From assembly GCF_037975245.1 (NCBI RefSeq), contig NC_092561.1, positions 684,001-748,000 on the forward strand: DNA of 64,000 nucleotides, given 5' to 3'. The notes under the pieces are model-generated. The model saw nothing but the letters and a program-made list of their open reading frames with translations, did no database searches and had not been told where the DNA came from. This DNA comes from Apostichopus japonicus (taxonomy: Eukaryota > Echinodermata > Holothuroidea > Aspidochirotida > Stichopodidae). Below are positions 25,144 to 37,551 of the stretch, one piece after another (the first letter of the stretch is position 1; each line of letters starts with the position of its first letter). A program made the translations under genes and the position numbers.

Positions 25144-25815
25144 CCAGTTATTAAAAGCCTTTACCATTACCTAGTACAACTAAAAAAATATTACATTATT
25201 TACAATATACAAAATAATTGACAACTTTAATTTCGTCCCGGTTCTTGTATGTAAATTGGTTTGGCGCATATTCTACATGATCTGCAGGCATGAAATGCTT
25301 TGTATCGATTTGCGATCGTCTCTGGCTGCTGCGTAAGTTCAGGATAATTTGCAAGAAAAATATGTTGCCATTGATTTGACTACGAGCATATAACAACAAG
25401 TTTGTTATATAATTACCATTTTGACAGAATTGCTTGCTTGCAAAATTTTAAAGAGTAAAAAAACAAAAATTATCTAGGTGAATATTAGATAGAGAAAAGA
25501 ACACAGTTGATAACATTCTATCACTGTCGTTAAAGCTGTTATCAATTTGGAAGATATATAAAGCTGATGAACCAGGATAAAATTGAATCTAGATAGAGAA
25601 AATTGTTGCAAAAGTATCAACACAACTCAATCAACCGGGGAAATAAAAAAATCTTCAGTGATTGCGTTTAAGAATTTCAAAGTGAAATTTGATTTCTAAA
25701 ATTTCACATAATTTATAGATCTATAAATATACAGGTTTTCTCAGAAAGATTTAAAATCGATAATCACAATGTGACAGCCACTGAGTAACATAAGTAACAT
25801 TTAAGTCGTCCCGAC

Positions 25816-25817
<2 letters not shown>

Positions 25818-25887
<70 letters not shown>
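25818..25887. repeat. (TA)n microsatellite
   Basis: Pure TA of about 70 bases. Confidence 0.97.
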
Positions 25888-25888
<1 letters not shown>

Positions 25889-27940
25889 CCTAGGCCTTTT
25901 TGTTTTACATAATTTGGGGAATACAAGTTTGGCAGTTCTGAGAGTCACTACGTGCTGCGGCAATTATTGAGTTGAGACTCATTGATGTAAATATGAATTT
26001 ATCGTGAAATAACAGGCTTCTTCCTGCATCTTTAGAATTACGATGAAATTTGCAACCAAGACACGACAAGGGGACGGGTGACAGGTGACACCTAGAGTGT
26101 TTCCAAGGCCATTTTAAAGCAGGTTACTCTTACCCCCCCCCCTTGTAACAACTCTATAAGGGATTTGAAAATTTTCCACATAACGTCAAGTGATACATTA
26201 GAGCTAACACACAATTCTGAGAAGAGTGGCAAAAAAAACGCATAACAATACAGATGAGACGTATTATGATTGGCTACGCATTTGATTAAAAGTCACTGCG
26301 GGCATAGGTGGGATCACCGGGTGACAAGTGGGGGGGAGGGGGAGGGGGAGGGGAAGGTACTTGATCCCCATTTTTTACTAGACCTTGAGTTGGCTCTTTT
26401 GTCCAATTCTTTGAGTAATTTGGTTGGTTATGTCACAACAATACTGTCAACTCTGCGATATTTATATACATATTCATAACGTCATTACACAAACTATATT
26501 AAATAAGATCGACTCATTATGACGTTTCTGAGTGAAATGAAGGTGTTAAAAGCTTTAAAAGACACAATTTGAGCATATACCTGAAATGGATTAAAACTCA
26601 TGAAATATGTAGGGTAACACTGCTTGACTGCAATACGTTTAGGTTGCCTGTTGTATTGTTGTTAGCAATATTTGAAAAAGCGCTAATTACGAAGGTGCGC
26701 CAATTATGAAGCCTTCACTACACTACAGCTTACATTTCACGTGCGTCTTACCAACAACTCCCTGGTCTTTACTCGTCAATTCTCGTACGGAGAGAGATTA
26801 CTGCTCTTAACGTATGAAAATCTGACGAATTTTCATAAGCTACGGTAGCCTTTAAAGTCCACGATGTTGCGTAAAATCCTTTCTCGCTAGCTGTACGGTA
26901 AGTGACGTGATTTCAAAAGGACCAATAGCCTGGTCTGGGCTTAGTAAAATATCACACCTTGTTTTGAAGATATTGTGTCACCTGAGTGAAGTGTCTTATT
27001 GACAACCAGTACTTCTTTTATCAGTTTAAATTAATAAACAAGGAGACATCGGTTTCCTACTGCCCTTTTTACATCATGAAGTTTGACATAGAACAGTATA
27101 TGTTACTTAGAACTATTGACTGAACTCATTTCTATGGAAGTGTTTGTCATGTCACCGTTTTAAACAATGTTATAACATAAAGAACCGAAAATGACATCAA
27201 AACAGGTTGAGCTAAATTTACTAAAAATTAGTAAATAAAAGTCAATTTTGGTCGAAATCGATAAAGGGCAAAATAGTATACCGTACATAACAATCATATC
27301 AAATTTTCAAAGTGTGACGTCATCTTCTGTACGGCTTTACATCCCCACCGTAAAGCTACAAACGGTAACAACAAATTTCATATACCTATAGTGGTACAAT
27401 AGAGCACTTTGAAGTATCCGTTGTTTTTGTTTTGTCCATTAACGCATAACGTCCGCAAACGTCACGCATTATAATTGCGTAACTTGAACGCGAGAATTAA
27501 ATTTGTTTGCATCAACCGCAACAGATGACTAAACTCCCGAGAATAATCTCTACTATTCAAACAACACCCTTAGCTGCAGCAGGTATATATCTTATCTTAT
27601 GGGCTATGAGGTATTCAACTTGTTCACATCAGGTCCTCCTCACACTCTGTGTGATATAACACTAAAACCCAGTACTATAGTCTTGGCCAAGTCGTTTGTA
27701 ATACTCTTTTTCTCGCGTGAAAACTGTACATGCCTCAGAGTCCATTTCTGCCTACCAAGAATGTGCTTGCCCACTGTATTTTACATGCCCGAGGATCCGT
27801 CCGAAACAAACCAGTATCAATCGCCGCTGGCGTTCTCTGGCAGCACAGCAAATAGGCTACGGGGAAATATCTTTGTGAAAAGGAAGGTACACTAGGCTGT
27901 TCATCAAGACTAAAACCCTAAATGACCATTACACCCGCTA
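25888..27940. other. Non-coding region with a G-rich tract
   Basis: GGGGGGGAGGGGGAGGGGGA (about 26330-26349) can form a G-quadruplex. The ORF at 27599-27895 has no recognised domain. Nothing else stands out. Confidence 0.45.
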
Positions 27941-27954
27941 TTCCACACGATCGT

Positions 27955-28010
27955 GATGATGATGATGCACGTTAAAGATCCCGAAGCCCATGCAACCACA
28001 TGTTACCAAG
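27955..28010 (+). repeat. Dispersed repeat fragment with TGCACGTTAAAGATCC
   Basis: GATGATGATGCACGTTAAAG followed by ATCCCGAAGCCC. I know the GATGCACGTTAAAGA core as a frequent interspersed motif in marine invertebrate DNA. The boundaries are uncertain. Confidence 0.45.
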
Positions 28011-28180
28011 TTTTAACGGCTAGAGTAGAATTTAAGTAATTCTGACAGAAACGATTAAATTTGGAGGTTTCTGCCGACAATGTTGCTTCAATTACAAACA
28101 TTTACATGTACAAAAAAAATGAAGGTAGAAACTGAGTGGGAAAATATTAGACAATGAAAAAGAGCAAAGACATTTTTGGC

Positions 28181-28504
28181 TGGAACGGGATTCGAAATAA
28201 TGACCTCTGGAACTGGATTCGAACTAATGACCTCTGGAACTGGATTCGAACCAATGACCTCTGGAACAGGATTCGAACCAACGACCTCTGGAACGGGATT
28301 CGAACCAACGACCTCTGGAACGGGATTCGAACCAATGACCTCTGGAACAGGATTCGAACTAATGACCTCTGGAACGGGATTCGAACCAATGACCTCTGGA
28401 ACTGGATTCGAACTAATGACCTCTGGAACGGGATTCGAACCAATGACCTCTGGAACAGGATTCGAACTAATGACCTCTGGAACGAGATTCGAACTAATGA
28501 CCAA
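28181..28504 (-). repeat. 27-bp minisatellite carrying tandem Pol III B-box motifs
   Basis: Twelve units of 27 bases. On the minus strand a unit reads GTTCCAGAGGTCATTGGTTC then GAATCCC. Six units contain an exact B-box GGTTCGAATCC, four contain AGTTCGAATCC, and the two end units are more degenerate. In tRNAs and tRNA-derived SINEs this sequence is the T arm bound by TFIIIC. No A box accompanies the units. Because 27 is divisible by 3, open frames run through on both strands (98 to 148 codons); these are artefacts of the period. The array probably grew by replication slippage from the T-arm end of a SINE. Confidence 0.9.
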
Positions 28505-31330
28505 TGGATTACGAGCCTTTTCCTACTTACTTATTCGATATTACATAGCAATATTTTACCTTTTCTTTATATCATCATCTAAACCCTGCGGAATGCCTGT
28601 AAATACCCTACTGTTTCTATGATAAACGATAGTTCATATCTTTATCTTTCACATGATAAGACACTCATTTCCAGGCTTATTGCACATTTTGGCTATAGTA
28701 CGTACGTGTAAATTAAACCCTCTTTCCAGAAAGTTAAACTAACAGGCCATTAGACCTACATAATGTAAGATCTGAACGAATATTAAAGAAATTTCAACCG
28801 TTTAGCTTTTAAAAAGCAGATGGAAAACAGCGATTTTTTTTAGCCTTCGCTGGGAAGAATTAAAACGACAGCGAGACTATAGTCTTTAAAACCAGAATTT
28901 GGCATTCCAAAGAAGATGGAGGGGGAAAATCAATTAATAGAACCGGTGATGCAAGTATTTAACTCATTTTCCCAGTGTTGTACTTTCAGACTTGAAAAGC
29001 GAGTACCACAACATAAATAAGACTCAATAGTAGAAAATATAGAATTTATCTTGTTTCCCTGATGAGTACCAGGCTCTTAACTCGAGTACCATTATGTAAG
29101 TTTGGACCAGTAGCTATACTATTTACGATGTAGGCTCTACACTATACTAATAACAACCTGCACAGATACAGGACGATGGAGTACTGCGAGTACACACGGC
29201 ACTACTGTGTTAAAAGACGAGTACATGCATAGGGACTCACTACAACTTGTACTGAATATGTTCATCTTCTTTACTATTCCGTATAACGATGGGTATCGCG
29301 GCGTTCCTTACGCCACTAATGAAGGCAGGCCGATGCATGATGGGAAGTTTCGGGTTATAGGAGACGAGACCTGTTCGGGTTGTATAACCAATTAGCATTT
29401 AAGTTACGCACCATTGTCTGTCTTAAGCATACATACAGAGGTAAGTTTCAAGTATCAAATTTTACGTTGAATACTTCGAAATCCTGGGAATTAAGAGTTC
29501 CTTTCTTTCTTTTCTTCTCTCTCCACCTAGCGCGATGGTCCTTTTGGTGTTTTTTCGCCATAGAGAGCATCTCATACGCTTGTAACTTTTTGGTCCTTTT
29601 GATGCTTTCGCACATAATGGTTTGGTCGTTGCCGATGCACATTCAAAATGCATGTATTTTCTACTTCGTTTGTACTTCTTTCACGCATATTCGGCAAAAG
29701 TTATCGTTTCCAACAATTCCGGCTAACAATCAAAGGAAAACATCGTCCATTTTTTTCATCCAACTGTTTTAAAAACAAAAACTTTACGTATATTTTCTAT
29801 ACGTAAATTTCATATTTTACACAGTTTTAACAGTTTCCCTATTTTATAACTCTTCGTATCTGTTTATTATTTAGTTCCTTTGACATCTTTCATAACGTAC
29901 TACATTATTTCGTAAAATATCTCCCTTTTCTCAACAAAACTTTCACAACGAGGTAAGCCTTTCCGGCTGACACTAAATGTATTTTTAGTTCTTATGTGCA
30001 CCCACAGCAATAGAACTTACGATAAGAAATAACAACAACAATAACAAACATCAGCTGGTGTGCATTCAACATCACGTTTCTTACCGTCGATCTCGAAGTC
30101 TTAAAATGTGACACTACGTACTGTAACCGTCTCAAGATCATAAAATTATAGCCAAAACAAGTGATCACTGACAATTGAATTGGGTGAAATTGTACATAAA
30201 ACATATGTCTAAGTTGCGTAGACCTAGCTGTGTGTACAAGAAGTCCCAAACTCCAACTAACGTGTAGGCCTAGCCTAACTAACTTACAAGTTACGGTGTT
30301 AATAAGGTTACAAAACTTGCGGTAGCTTAGGCCTATAATAACTAGGCTGTATAACCCTTAAATTAAATACTTATATTATTATTAGTGAAGGTAAAGAGTA
30401 AATGACTAAAACATTCTGTAGTTAGCCGTGACTTTGTTTACATTACAAGAGAAGGTTGTTAGTGTGACACCCCTTCTCAAATTTATGATGCAACACTACA
30501 GTAGTACTAGTACTAGAAGGATGGTCATAGTGAACTAAAATCAACAATTAGAATTGTGGTTGGCTAGGAATTTCATATGTTTTCTTCATGTTTAATATAA
30601 TATTTAATCTTTACAGAAGGGCTGAAGTAAGCAATACATACAAAAGATGATTGGTATGTTCATTGCCGTGATAAGTGTAGCAATAATTCGTACTGAGAAC
30701 AAATTTGTAGGAACATCAAATCAGGCAATACCATACCTGCATTTTCTATCGGCTTTTGTTTCTCCTTTCATATATATGTTTCATCATAAAGGAAGCATGA
30801 TAATGGCAAAATGATTCAACCAGCAGTCTGCACAATGCCCACTGTGTTGTTAACTTAAGATACTATTGAATCAAACAGTCAAGAACTCAATGATGTTTTC
30901 CACTTTGGCTAAAAGATACAAAATTGTGGAGTGACTAATTGGCTGTGGTTTCTCTACATGTGTGTTTTATACCTCAACTGCTGGCTCTACCCTCTGTAAC
31001 AAATTTCAAACAGTTACTGTATAGTTTACTTGCCGCAAGTGATATACACATCACTGTGTAAAATATGTGGAAAGCTTGCCACCTACCGTATAACCAGCAT
31101 TGTTCTGCATCATTCAAAATAGTCATATATAGATTTAGTCATATATATGTTAAATTTTACAAGCATTGTCAGCAAAGTGTTTTAAACCAGTTGCAGGATG
31201 CAGTAATAGATGGTCTTGCTTTGTTTCTCCAGTAAATCCGGTGAGAAAGGGCAGATAGCCTGGTGGCCCGCTTGAAGCAAAACCATTTAAAAAAAACTAT
31301 CAAATGTTTACTCCTTTAAAGCAAACGAGC
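28505..31330. other. Non-coding region with a GAGTAC-type tract
   Basis: Between about 28995 and 29225, GAGTAC recurs (GCGAGTACC, GATGAGTACC, CTCGAGTACC, GGAGTACTGCGAGTAC, GACGAGTAC). The rest holds ORFs up to 130 codons with no recognisable domain. Confidence 0.4.
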
Positions 31331-31337
31331 AGTTTCA

Positions 31338-31385
31338 CAGTGATGTAGCCAGGGGGCAGGTGGGTGGGGGAGCAATCTCTCCACT
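31338..31385 (+). mobile_element. hAT-like DNA transposon terminus (fragment)
   Basis: CAGTGATGTAGCCAGGGGG resembles the CAGxGxCGTAGCCAGG ends of non-autonomous hAT-type elements. A reverse-oriented relative ends at 33211. The bases flanking the two do not match as an 8-bp target duplication, so they are not shown to be ends of one insertion. Confidence 0.35.
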
Positions 31386-31986
31386 CCCCTGTGAGTACCC
31401 CTAAAAGTAAAATTCAACTAAAAGCAGGGGAAATCATTAAAGCTCCTTTTCACGTTGGATGATACTAAGTGACCCTTCTCACTCTTCCCCCTGAAAATTT
31501 GTCTGCTACTGTACGTAATACAAAACTCTTATAATAGTCTTTTTTTCTCGCCATGTGGGAGACATTTTGGGCAAACATTTTTTTGTACATCATGGAGCTC
31601 CGATAAGCGTTATAATGCTCCCTTTGTGATAAATGCCCTTTTAGAATTCTGTTCCTCTCCCACCACATTTCCATTTCTGGCTAAGTCCCTGTTCACAGCT
31701 AATATTCTAGACCCATTTGTTCTGCCATTTTTGGTTAGGATGTTTTGGTCCCAAATCCTTTCGAGCCAACTTTTTTTCTGGACTCAACTTTGGATAATTC
31801 CATTTCTGTTGTGTTAGCATTTACTTGATCATTGGAGTTACTCATATGTAACATGACCAAAGGCATATTTAAAAGAGTTGATACGAAGTTGGTATGATGA
31901 TAACATTGGGTGATGACATATGCAACACACTTATTTTACTTAAAACAAGGAACTATAGTGCCCATTGAAATGCATGAGACATATGG

Positions 31987-32692
31987 TTGCCGGACAACTA
32001 CCCCCCGTACATATACCACCCATACTCATACCCCCAGGACAAGTACCCCCCTGACAATCAGCCCCAGACAAAACCTCCGAAAAGGAATACCTCTGGGAAC
32101 AACTACCCCTGGACATACACCCCAAGGACAAATACCCCCAGGATAAGTACCCCCAGACAATTTCCCCGGACAAGTACCCCCATGACAATTACCGCTGAGA
32201 ACAATAACCCCACCCTCCGGCAATTACCTCCGGGAAAACTCCATCCACATGAATACACCGGCACAGATGCCACACCCATGTTGCTACCCGAACTAAACCA
32301 GAATGTGCCCCCCCCCCTCTCCCCGTGAACCAAGCAGACCTTTAGCTGGTGAACCCCGTAGTATGAAAGCCCATTAGGGCCATGAAAGATAATTTTCTTA
32401 ATCTGACATATCAGATTATTATTCTGATATATCAGATTGTTATTCTTTTTCTTTCATAGCCCTAATAGCCATGCCTCACCCCCTCCCCCTCCTGCGTCTA
32501 AAGGGCCAGTGCACACAACGACCCGAGGGGGTATTCGTCCGAGGAGGTAGTTGTCCGGGTGGGTAGTTGTCCAGGGTTTTGTTTTCCTCAGGGGTAATTG
32601 TCCGGGTGGGAGTTTTCCTGTGGGTTATTGGCTTGGGTGGGGGGGGGGGTAATCGTCCGGGGGTATCTGTCTGAGGGTTATTTTTCCGGTCA
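31987..32692. mobile_element. Foldback element with tandem-repeat arms, copy 1
   Basis: The left arm (31987-32260) is made of degenerate 17-19 bp units such as GGACAAGTACCCCCA and GGACAACTACCCC. The right arm (32525-32692) holds the reverse complement (GGGTAGTTGTCCGGG, GGGGTATTCGTCC). The centre has a second inverted pair, CCATTAGGGCCATGAAAGA (32371 on) against TCTTTCATAGCCCTAATAGC (32450-32469). Around it are the palindromic TCTGATATATCAGA and a poly(C). Outer ends read GCCGGACAACTACC on the left and, inverted, GACCGGAAAAATAACC on the right. This is the architecture of foldback (TU-type) transposons. It encodes no transposase, so it would be non-autonomous. Confidence 0.75.
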
Positions 32693-33190
32693 CGAGATAT
32701 AGGGCTTTGTGTTCCCTTCATATTGGGTATCTGACTAACTTCTCACACCTCGTCTGCACATTTTGTGATTGGTATGGGGGAGGGGTCTAAGGGGAGGGAG
32801 TCTCGATTGCTAGCTTAGCTTCATAACATGCTGTTCGTTCAACAACTTATGACGAATCATAGAAAGGATGAGAAGGCACATCGTCGTTGTACATACGGTT
32901 CGTGACACTCATTCGAGTGCGGTCAGGTAGGCTATACGTATTTTATTACGCAGTGGCAAACTGTAGGCTTGTAATAGGCTATAGGCTAAATTTAGCAAAT
33001 TGCATTTGCCAAACTAAAGTAAATTGCTGAATCGGTAGGCCAGAATGTTAGTACGATAGTAATCGAGTGAACGAGCTGACGAGTTTTCAAGATAAAAAAG
33101 CACTGACAAAATACCATGACAAAAAAAAAAAAACCGTCTTAAAATATTTTTTGGACTCTGAAAGGGGGGGGGGGGGCAGTTTCTCCCACT

Positions 33191-33211
33191 GCTCCCCTGG
33201 CTACGTCCCTG
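33191..33211 (-). mobile_element. hAT-like DNA transposon terminus (fragment)
   Basis: On the minus strand it begins CAGGGACGTAGCCAGGGGAG. The sequence inside it carries a 14-base poly(G). The same terminus type appears at 35100 (plus) and about 37143 (minus). Confidence 0.4.
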
Positions 33212-35095
33212 AAAACAACACTACACAAAGTTAAGGGATACGCGACGTTACCTTACAACCGTATGTCAAACTCCTTCCCATATCAGTGGTATAACCCCCC
33301 CCCCCCCCCAACCAAATAAAAAAATCCTTACCCCCTATTTGCCCATCTTGCCAAGGCTGTTGTCACTGCATATGTGAGGGGGGGGGGGGTATAATATGAA
33401 ACGTTAGGATGATATAAATCCGCATCTCCGTTGAGGCATCAAATACATAATAAATCAGCTTTATCGTCAATTGGAAACGATAGTATACAGCATGACATCA
33501 TGATTGCACAAAGCATCAAAACGACCAGTGTCGTTGCGCAATAGAATGGTCCGTTTGATTCATGGCTTAATAAATCCGGATTTTCTCGTAAAAAATCGGC
33601 GATAGACTAAAAAGAGAATCTCATATGCCTATCTTTACTATTCGCTGAATTTATTCCTTCAAATTCCACTCTAAACCTCATAAAATGTGTGCCTGAAAGA
33701 TCCTCCAAGGAACGTATAATGCAGGTGCGTCTTGGTCGGTAGCAAAGACTCAATTTTGATGCATGTAAGGGTGTTATCATATTTCATAAAACTTTTTATA
33801 CCATTGTGTAATTGTGTTAAATTTGGTACTGTCAGAAAGACCATTTTCTAATTCACGATATTTCCAAATCTTATACATTTACAATGAAGTATGTGCTCGT
33901 GACGTCAATTTTTGGAATGATAGTTTACTCAAATTTGGAAGTGTTCTGAGTGGTCCTTTTGATGCTTTTGTCAATTTAGCTCCATAAAAGCCCTTTTATT
34001 AATTTTAAACGGAATAAAATGGTAAATGACAAACATATACAGTAACCGGGACGTTCTTCTACATCACTGACCAGATCCGATGTCAAAATTCGGTATTTCA
34101 TGGTAAATATGGCACTAACCCTAACCCTAGGGTTAACCCTAGGGTTAAACAAAAATGTGTCAGAAATTATGTACAAACTGATGAATCGACGGGTTTTTTT
34201 TAGGGGCGGTTCCTTAATGAACAGTTGATATTATCTGAACATTTGGTCCGCCAATTATCTAAATGAAGAAAATTATAAGGAATTTTGCTATTTTTTAGCG
34301 ACAGAAGTAGCGCTATCGCGCAATGGTCAAAGTTACAACTTTAGAGGGCGTCCCTGATGGTCCGTTTGGTGATTTTTCCTAGAATTCTCGCTAGGCTCGT
34401 CCACGGTATAAAAGTAGACAAATAAAGACATGATCCGAGTCATGAACAAGGCTTAACAGATAACCAAATCTAATTGGGGGCACTTAAAATGTTTCTTATT
34501 ATTAATATGGACTTAACTACGTATCGCTGGTTGTAAAAGATAAGGAAGGCCGAATTTGCGTAGTAATTATTTGAAATTAAATGCCCAGTCGCTTCATGCA
34601 AATTACTTGGTCCTTTAGGTGATGAGTATATCGTACGTTTTCGCTACACGCCGTAATTGGTCAATTTAAACTAACATGAAAACTTTTAAACAGATTGATA
34701 CCATTCCGCTCGTATATAGGCACACAATGTAAAAAAAATCGTGAAGGTGTGTCTAGATTTGGATTATTGTTTACAGAGGGACTGGATTTTGCTCAGTTAA
34801 GATTATTTCTTGGACTCATCAAGCTACCAAAAAAATCTCATCAAAAACATTTCAAATTGGCAGAGTATCTAGCATGACCTCATTTTCATATCTGCATATG
34901 TAAAGTACTCAATTCAGTGGTGGAGCTATTGAAGGGGGTAATTAACTCTGCCCACCCTTTCCCCCAACCAAATCTGATACCCCAACTATATAAAGCTAGG
35001 CTAATCATTTGCATTAGAAAAAAATCAACACAAATCATTTATATGAAAAGGCCTTTTGACAAGTAAAAACTCATCGAAGAGGAACAACAACCCCT
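33212..35095. other. Non-coding region with recurring GGTCCKTTTGATG motif
   Basis: Variants of TGGTCCTTTTGATGCTTTT occur near 33546, 33952, 34357 and 34609, suggesting an old dispersed or tandem repeat. Poly(C) and poly(G) runs are near 33297 and 33378. No coding sequence is recognised. Confidence 0.4.
34115..34150. repeat. Telomere-like palindromic junction
   Basis: CTAACCCTAACCCTAGGGTT followed by AACCCTAGGGTTAAAC: short head-to-head CCCTAA/TTAGGG units. It is too short for a true interstitial telomere array. Confidence 0.6.
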
Positions 35096-35099
35096 CCCC

Positions 35100-35350
35100 C
35101 AGGGACGTAGCCAAGGCATTATGATTTGGGTGGGGGTGTAGTGGCTGAAAATCCAACTGGATGGGTTTAGAAGCCAGAAAATTCCGACTGCTGCCTTGTA
35201 CCCCACCCCCCCCCCCACCCCTCCGCGCTACTCGTCAACGATACAGTCAGTGTCAGTCAGACACCCCATCTTTCGCGACTGCACTTTGGTTCCGAACATT
35301 TTCGATATATATGTACCCACTGGCACTCATTTCACAAATTTATTAGCCCC
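35100..35350 (+). mobile_element. hAT-like DNA transposon terminus and poly(C)-rich body
   Basis: CAGGGACGTAGCCAAGGC begins the unit, followed by a G-rich then C-rich body. A reverse-oriented terminus (CTAGCTACGTCCCTG) ends near 37143. The 8 flanking bases do not match, so pairing is unproven. Confidence 0.35.
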
Positions 35351-37140
35351 CCCCCCCACCCAAAAATTCGGGCAATATGCTGATAATTTTTCGGGCACCT
35401 ACTGAAAGAAAAATCATTTGCAATGTATTTGCAATGGTTAAACTTATATTATTATTATAATTAATATTGTAACGACTTCCCCAATACTAACCAATATGCA
35501 ACACGGAAAATCATTGTATGTTATTGGCATGCGATGTAATAACCGATGTATGCCTATATGATATGCACATTAACATGTTGAACGCGCGCGAAAAAAATTG
35601 TTTATATTTATCGGACAAGTCGTTACAGCCCCCCCCCCCCCCCCAAATCAAGTTGGGCTCCTACGCCTATGACGGTAGTTCTATTAGGCATTTTGCAGAG
35701 TATTAAAAATCATACGCAGTTTTGTATGGTAGAGTATAAGGATCGCGAGATACAATTTGTGGCAAGGAAAGCGTGGTTAATTTGACTGATTAAAGGTCAA
35801 TTTTGACCGAGATTTTTCAATTTTTAGGTCATTCACAATCACAGGAATATATGAAAAGGCCTAGATAAACTAAAGTGCGACAGTCGGAAATTCCGATTTT
35901 CCAACTATCGTCAGTTTTACCAAGTTTTTTTGGGGGGGGGGGTGAGACCCCCCTCTAGCGAAGTCCATGCCTCCCCCATATCATAATTATATATTTGCCC
36001 TGAAAATATACCTTGCCGTAGTTGGGCACCACCCCTATCTTGTTCTGGGTGAGAGTTAAGTGTTGCATATGTACCACAGTACATGTTGGTATTGATGCAA
36101 AGCATCTATTGGTGGGGTGATACACCAGGGGAGGATCCAGGGGGGTGGGGGTTTAAACCTCCCTTGAGTTTTCTGAATTTAAAAAAACACCTTCATTTGT
36201 ACGCAGTGCCCTCCTATTTCACAGGATCCACACAGAGCCTGTATAGATCTACTCAGGATCGAGTTGAAGATTGTAATTTGAGTAATTTTACCCAGGGACA
36301 CACCCTCCACTTAGACCTTTCCCCTACCATTCCAGTCATTTCAATTTAGCTGAGAGTGAACACGAAAACTCCACTTAAAGTGTTTCAAGGAATCGGTGGG
36401 GCCAGAGATCCTTTTCATGTGCAGCCTCAAAATTGAGGAATTACTTACCTCAATCAGTAAGACTTGTCAACAGCCTTGGAACCTTCAAGATATATCTAAA
36501 AACTTACCTGTTCCAAATTCCATATATGTAATCTTTTTTTCTGCAAAGCACCATGAGCTACTTCGGGCGGATACCGGCGCTATACAAAGTGTCCATTATT
36601 ATTATTAAATATTTTAGGGTTCTGTTGCCCAGTGTCCTTGCAATTATGACTGTCAGGGTCTCTGCAGAGGCACTGATGCTCCCATTTTGGCTGCTATTGG
36701 GTTGCCATTTTGTAAAATTTCCTAGCGCTCCACGCCAACCAATGGTGGCGCTTCGCTTTATAGTTACTACTGTCATTTTAATTTTGCTGAGTGTACATGC
36801 ACGGAAACCCGACTTATCTACATGGCTAGGTGGTTTTATTTCTGCTGGTGTTATAAGCTGGCCTGCCTTTTTGCAAAATAGTTCCCGGCAACAAATGGTG
36901 GGGTCCTGCTTTGATGTGCAACTGTCTGCAACATCATAACCTATTGTTTTCTACTGCCCACTCCTGCACAGATGCTAGGCATCGTTTAGCAAGTACACCA
37001 GTTTTATTACCCCCCCCCCCCACAAAGTCGTGGATCCCTTTAGGGCCCACCCAGACACACCCACACTCAGTTGAAAAAAATCTATTCAGTTGGTAGTTTG
37101 GAGTTTCTTCACCCCTAATCATCTGATCCTAGCTACGTCC
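35351..37140. other. Poly(C)/(G)-punctuated repeat-rich region
   Basis: Homopolymer C or G runs of 9-14 are near 35347, 35630, 35931 and 37010. The 128-codon frame at 36553-36939 has hydrophobic stretches but no recognised domain. It shares a 35-base segment (GCTCC.CGCCAACC.A.GGTG, GCGCT.CGCTT) with about 37504. Confidence 0.4.
36545..36608 (-). repeat. Dispersed repeat with TATAGCGC motif, minus strand
   Basis: The minus strand reads TTTAATAATAATAATGGACA, then CTTTGTATAGCGCCGG, then CATGGTGCTTTGCAG. It has the same layout as 15236-15310 (AATAAT run, TATAGCGC, then a GCTTTGCA-like block). Confidence 0.55.
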
Positions 37141-37551
37141 CTGATTGGTTGTCCACAGATGATTGTGCAATATTTATGGGTAGGTTTTGAAGTAAATTTA
37201 ACAAGAAATGTGAATTTTAATATTCTGAACATATAATGGGCTTAAAACCTTGAAAAGTGGAACTGATGGGTATTGTAGGCCGCGACGTAGAAAAACCTAC
37301 AAAAGCAATGATCCACGGGATGATGCGATGAGGTCGAACATGATGTAGGACAGGTGACAATCTTCAAAAAGGTTATGGATGAAAACAAATATTGAGAAAT
37401 ACTTGGTTCTCAGGCCAAAGTGTACATCGGGTTGGTCATTCTCATGCTCTGGAAGTGCCATTTCCGGTGATCTGGGGGGTATCAAAACCCAAAAATTTCT
37501 TGTACGCTCCGCACCAACCGAAGGTGGCGCTCCGCTTAGATAGTAATTTGT

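Noticed and set aside
28181-28504. CRISPR-like array
   Set aside because: Units are directly contiguous with no unique spacers, and the genome is animal. The same holds for the 22-bp array at 40211-40520.
28088-28622. Long ORFs on both strands encoding repeated peptides (TSGTGFEPM-like and NPVPEVIG-like)
   Set aside because: The 27-bp period keeps several frames open at once on both strands. There is no start, splice or domain evidence for any one of them.
31338-33211. Single hAT insertion bounded by the two inverted termini
   Set aside because: The eight bases outside the ends (CAGTTTCA and AAAACAAC) do not match as a target duplication. The same test fails for 35100 and 37143.
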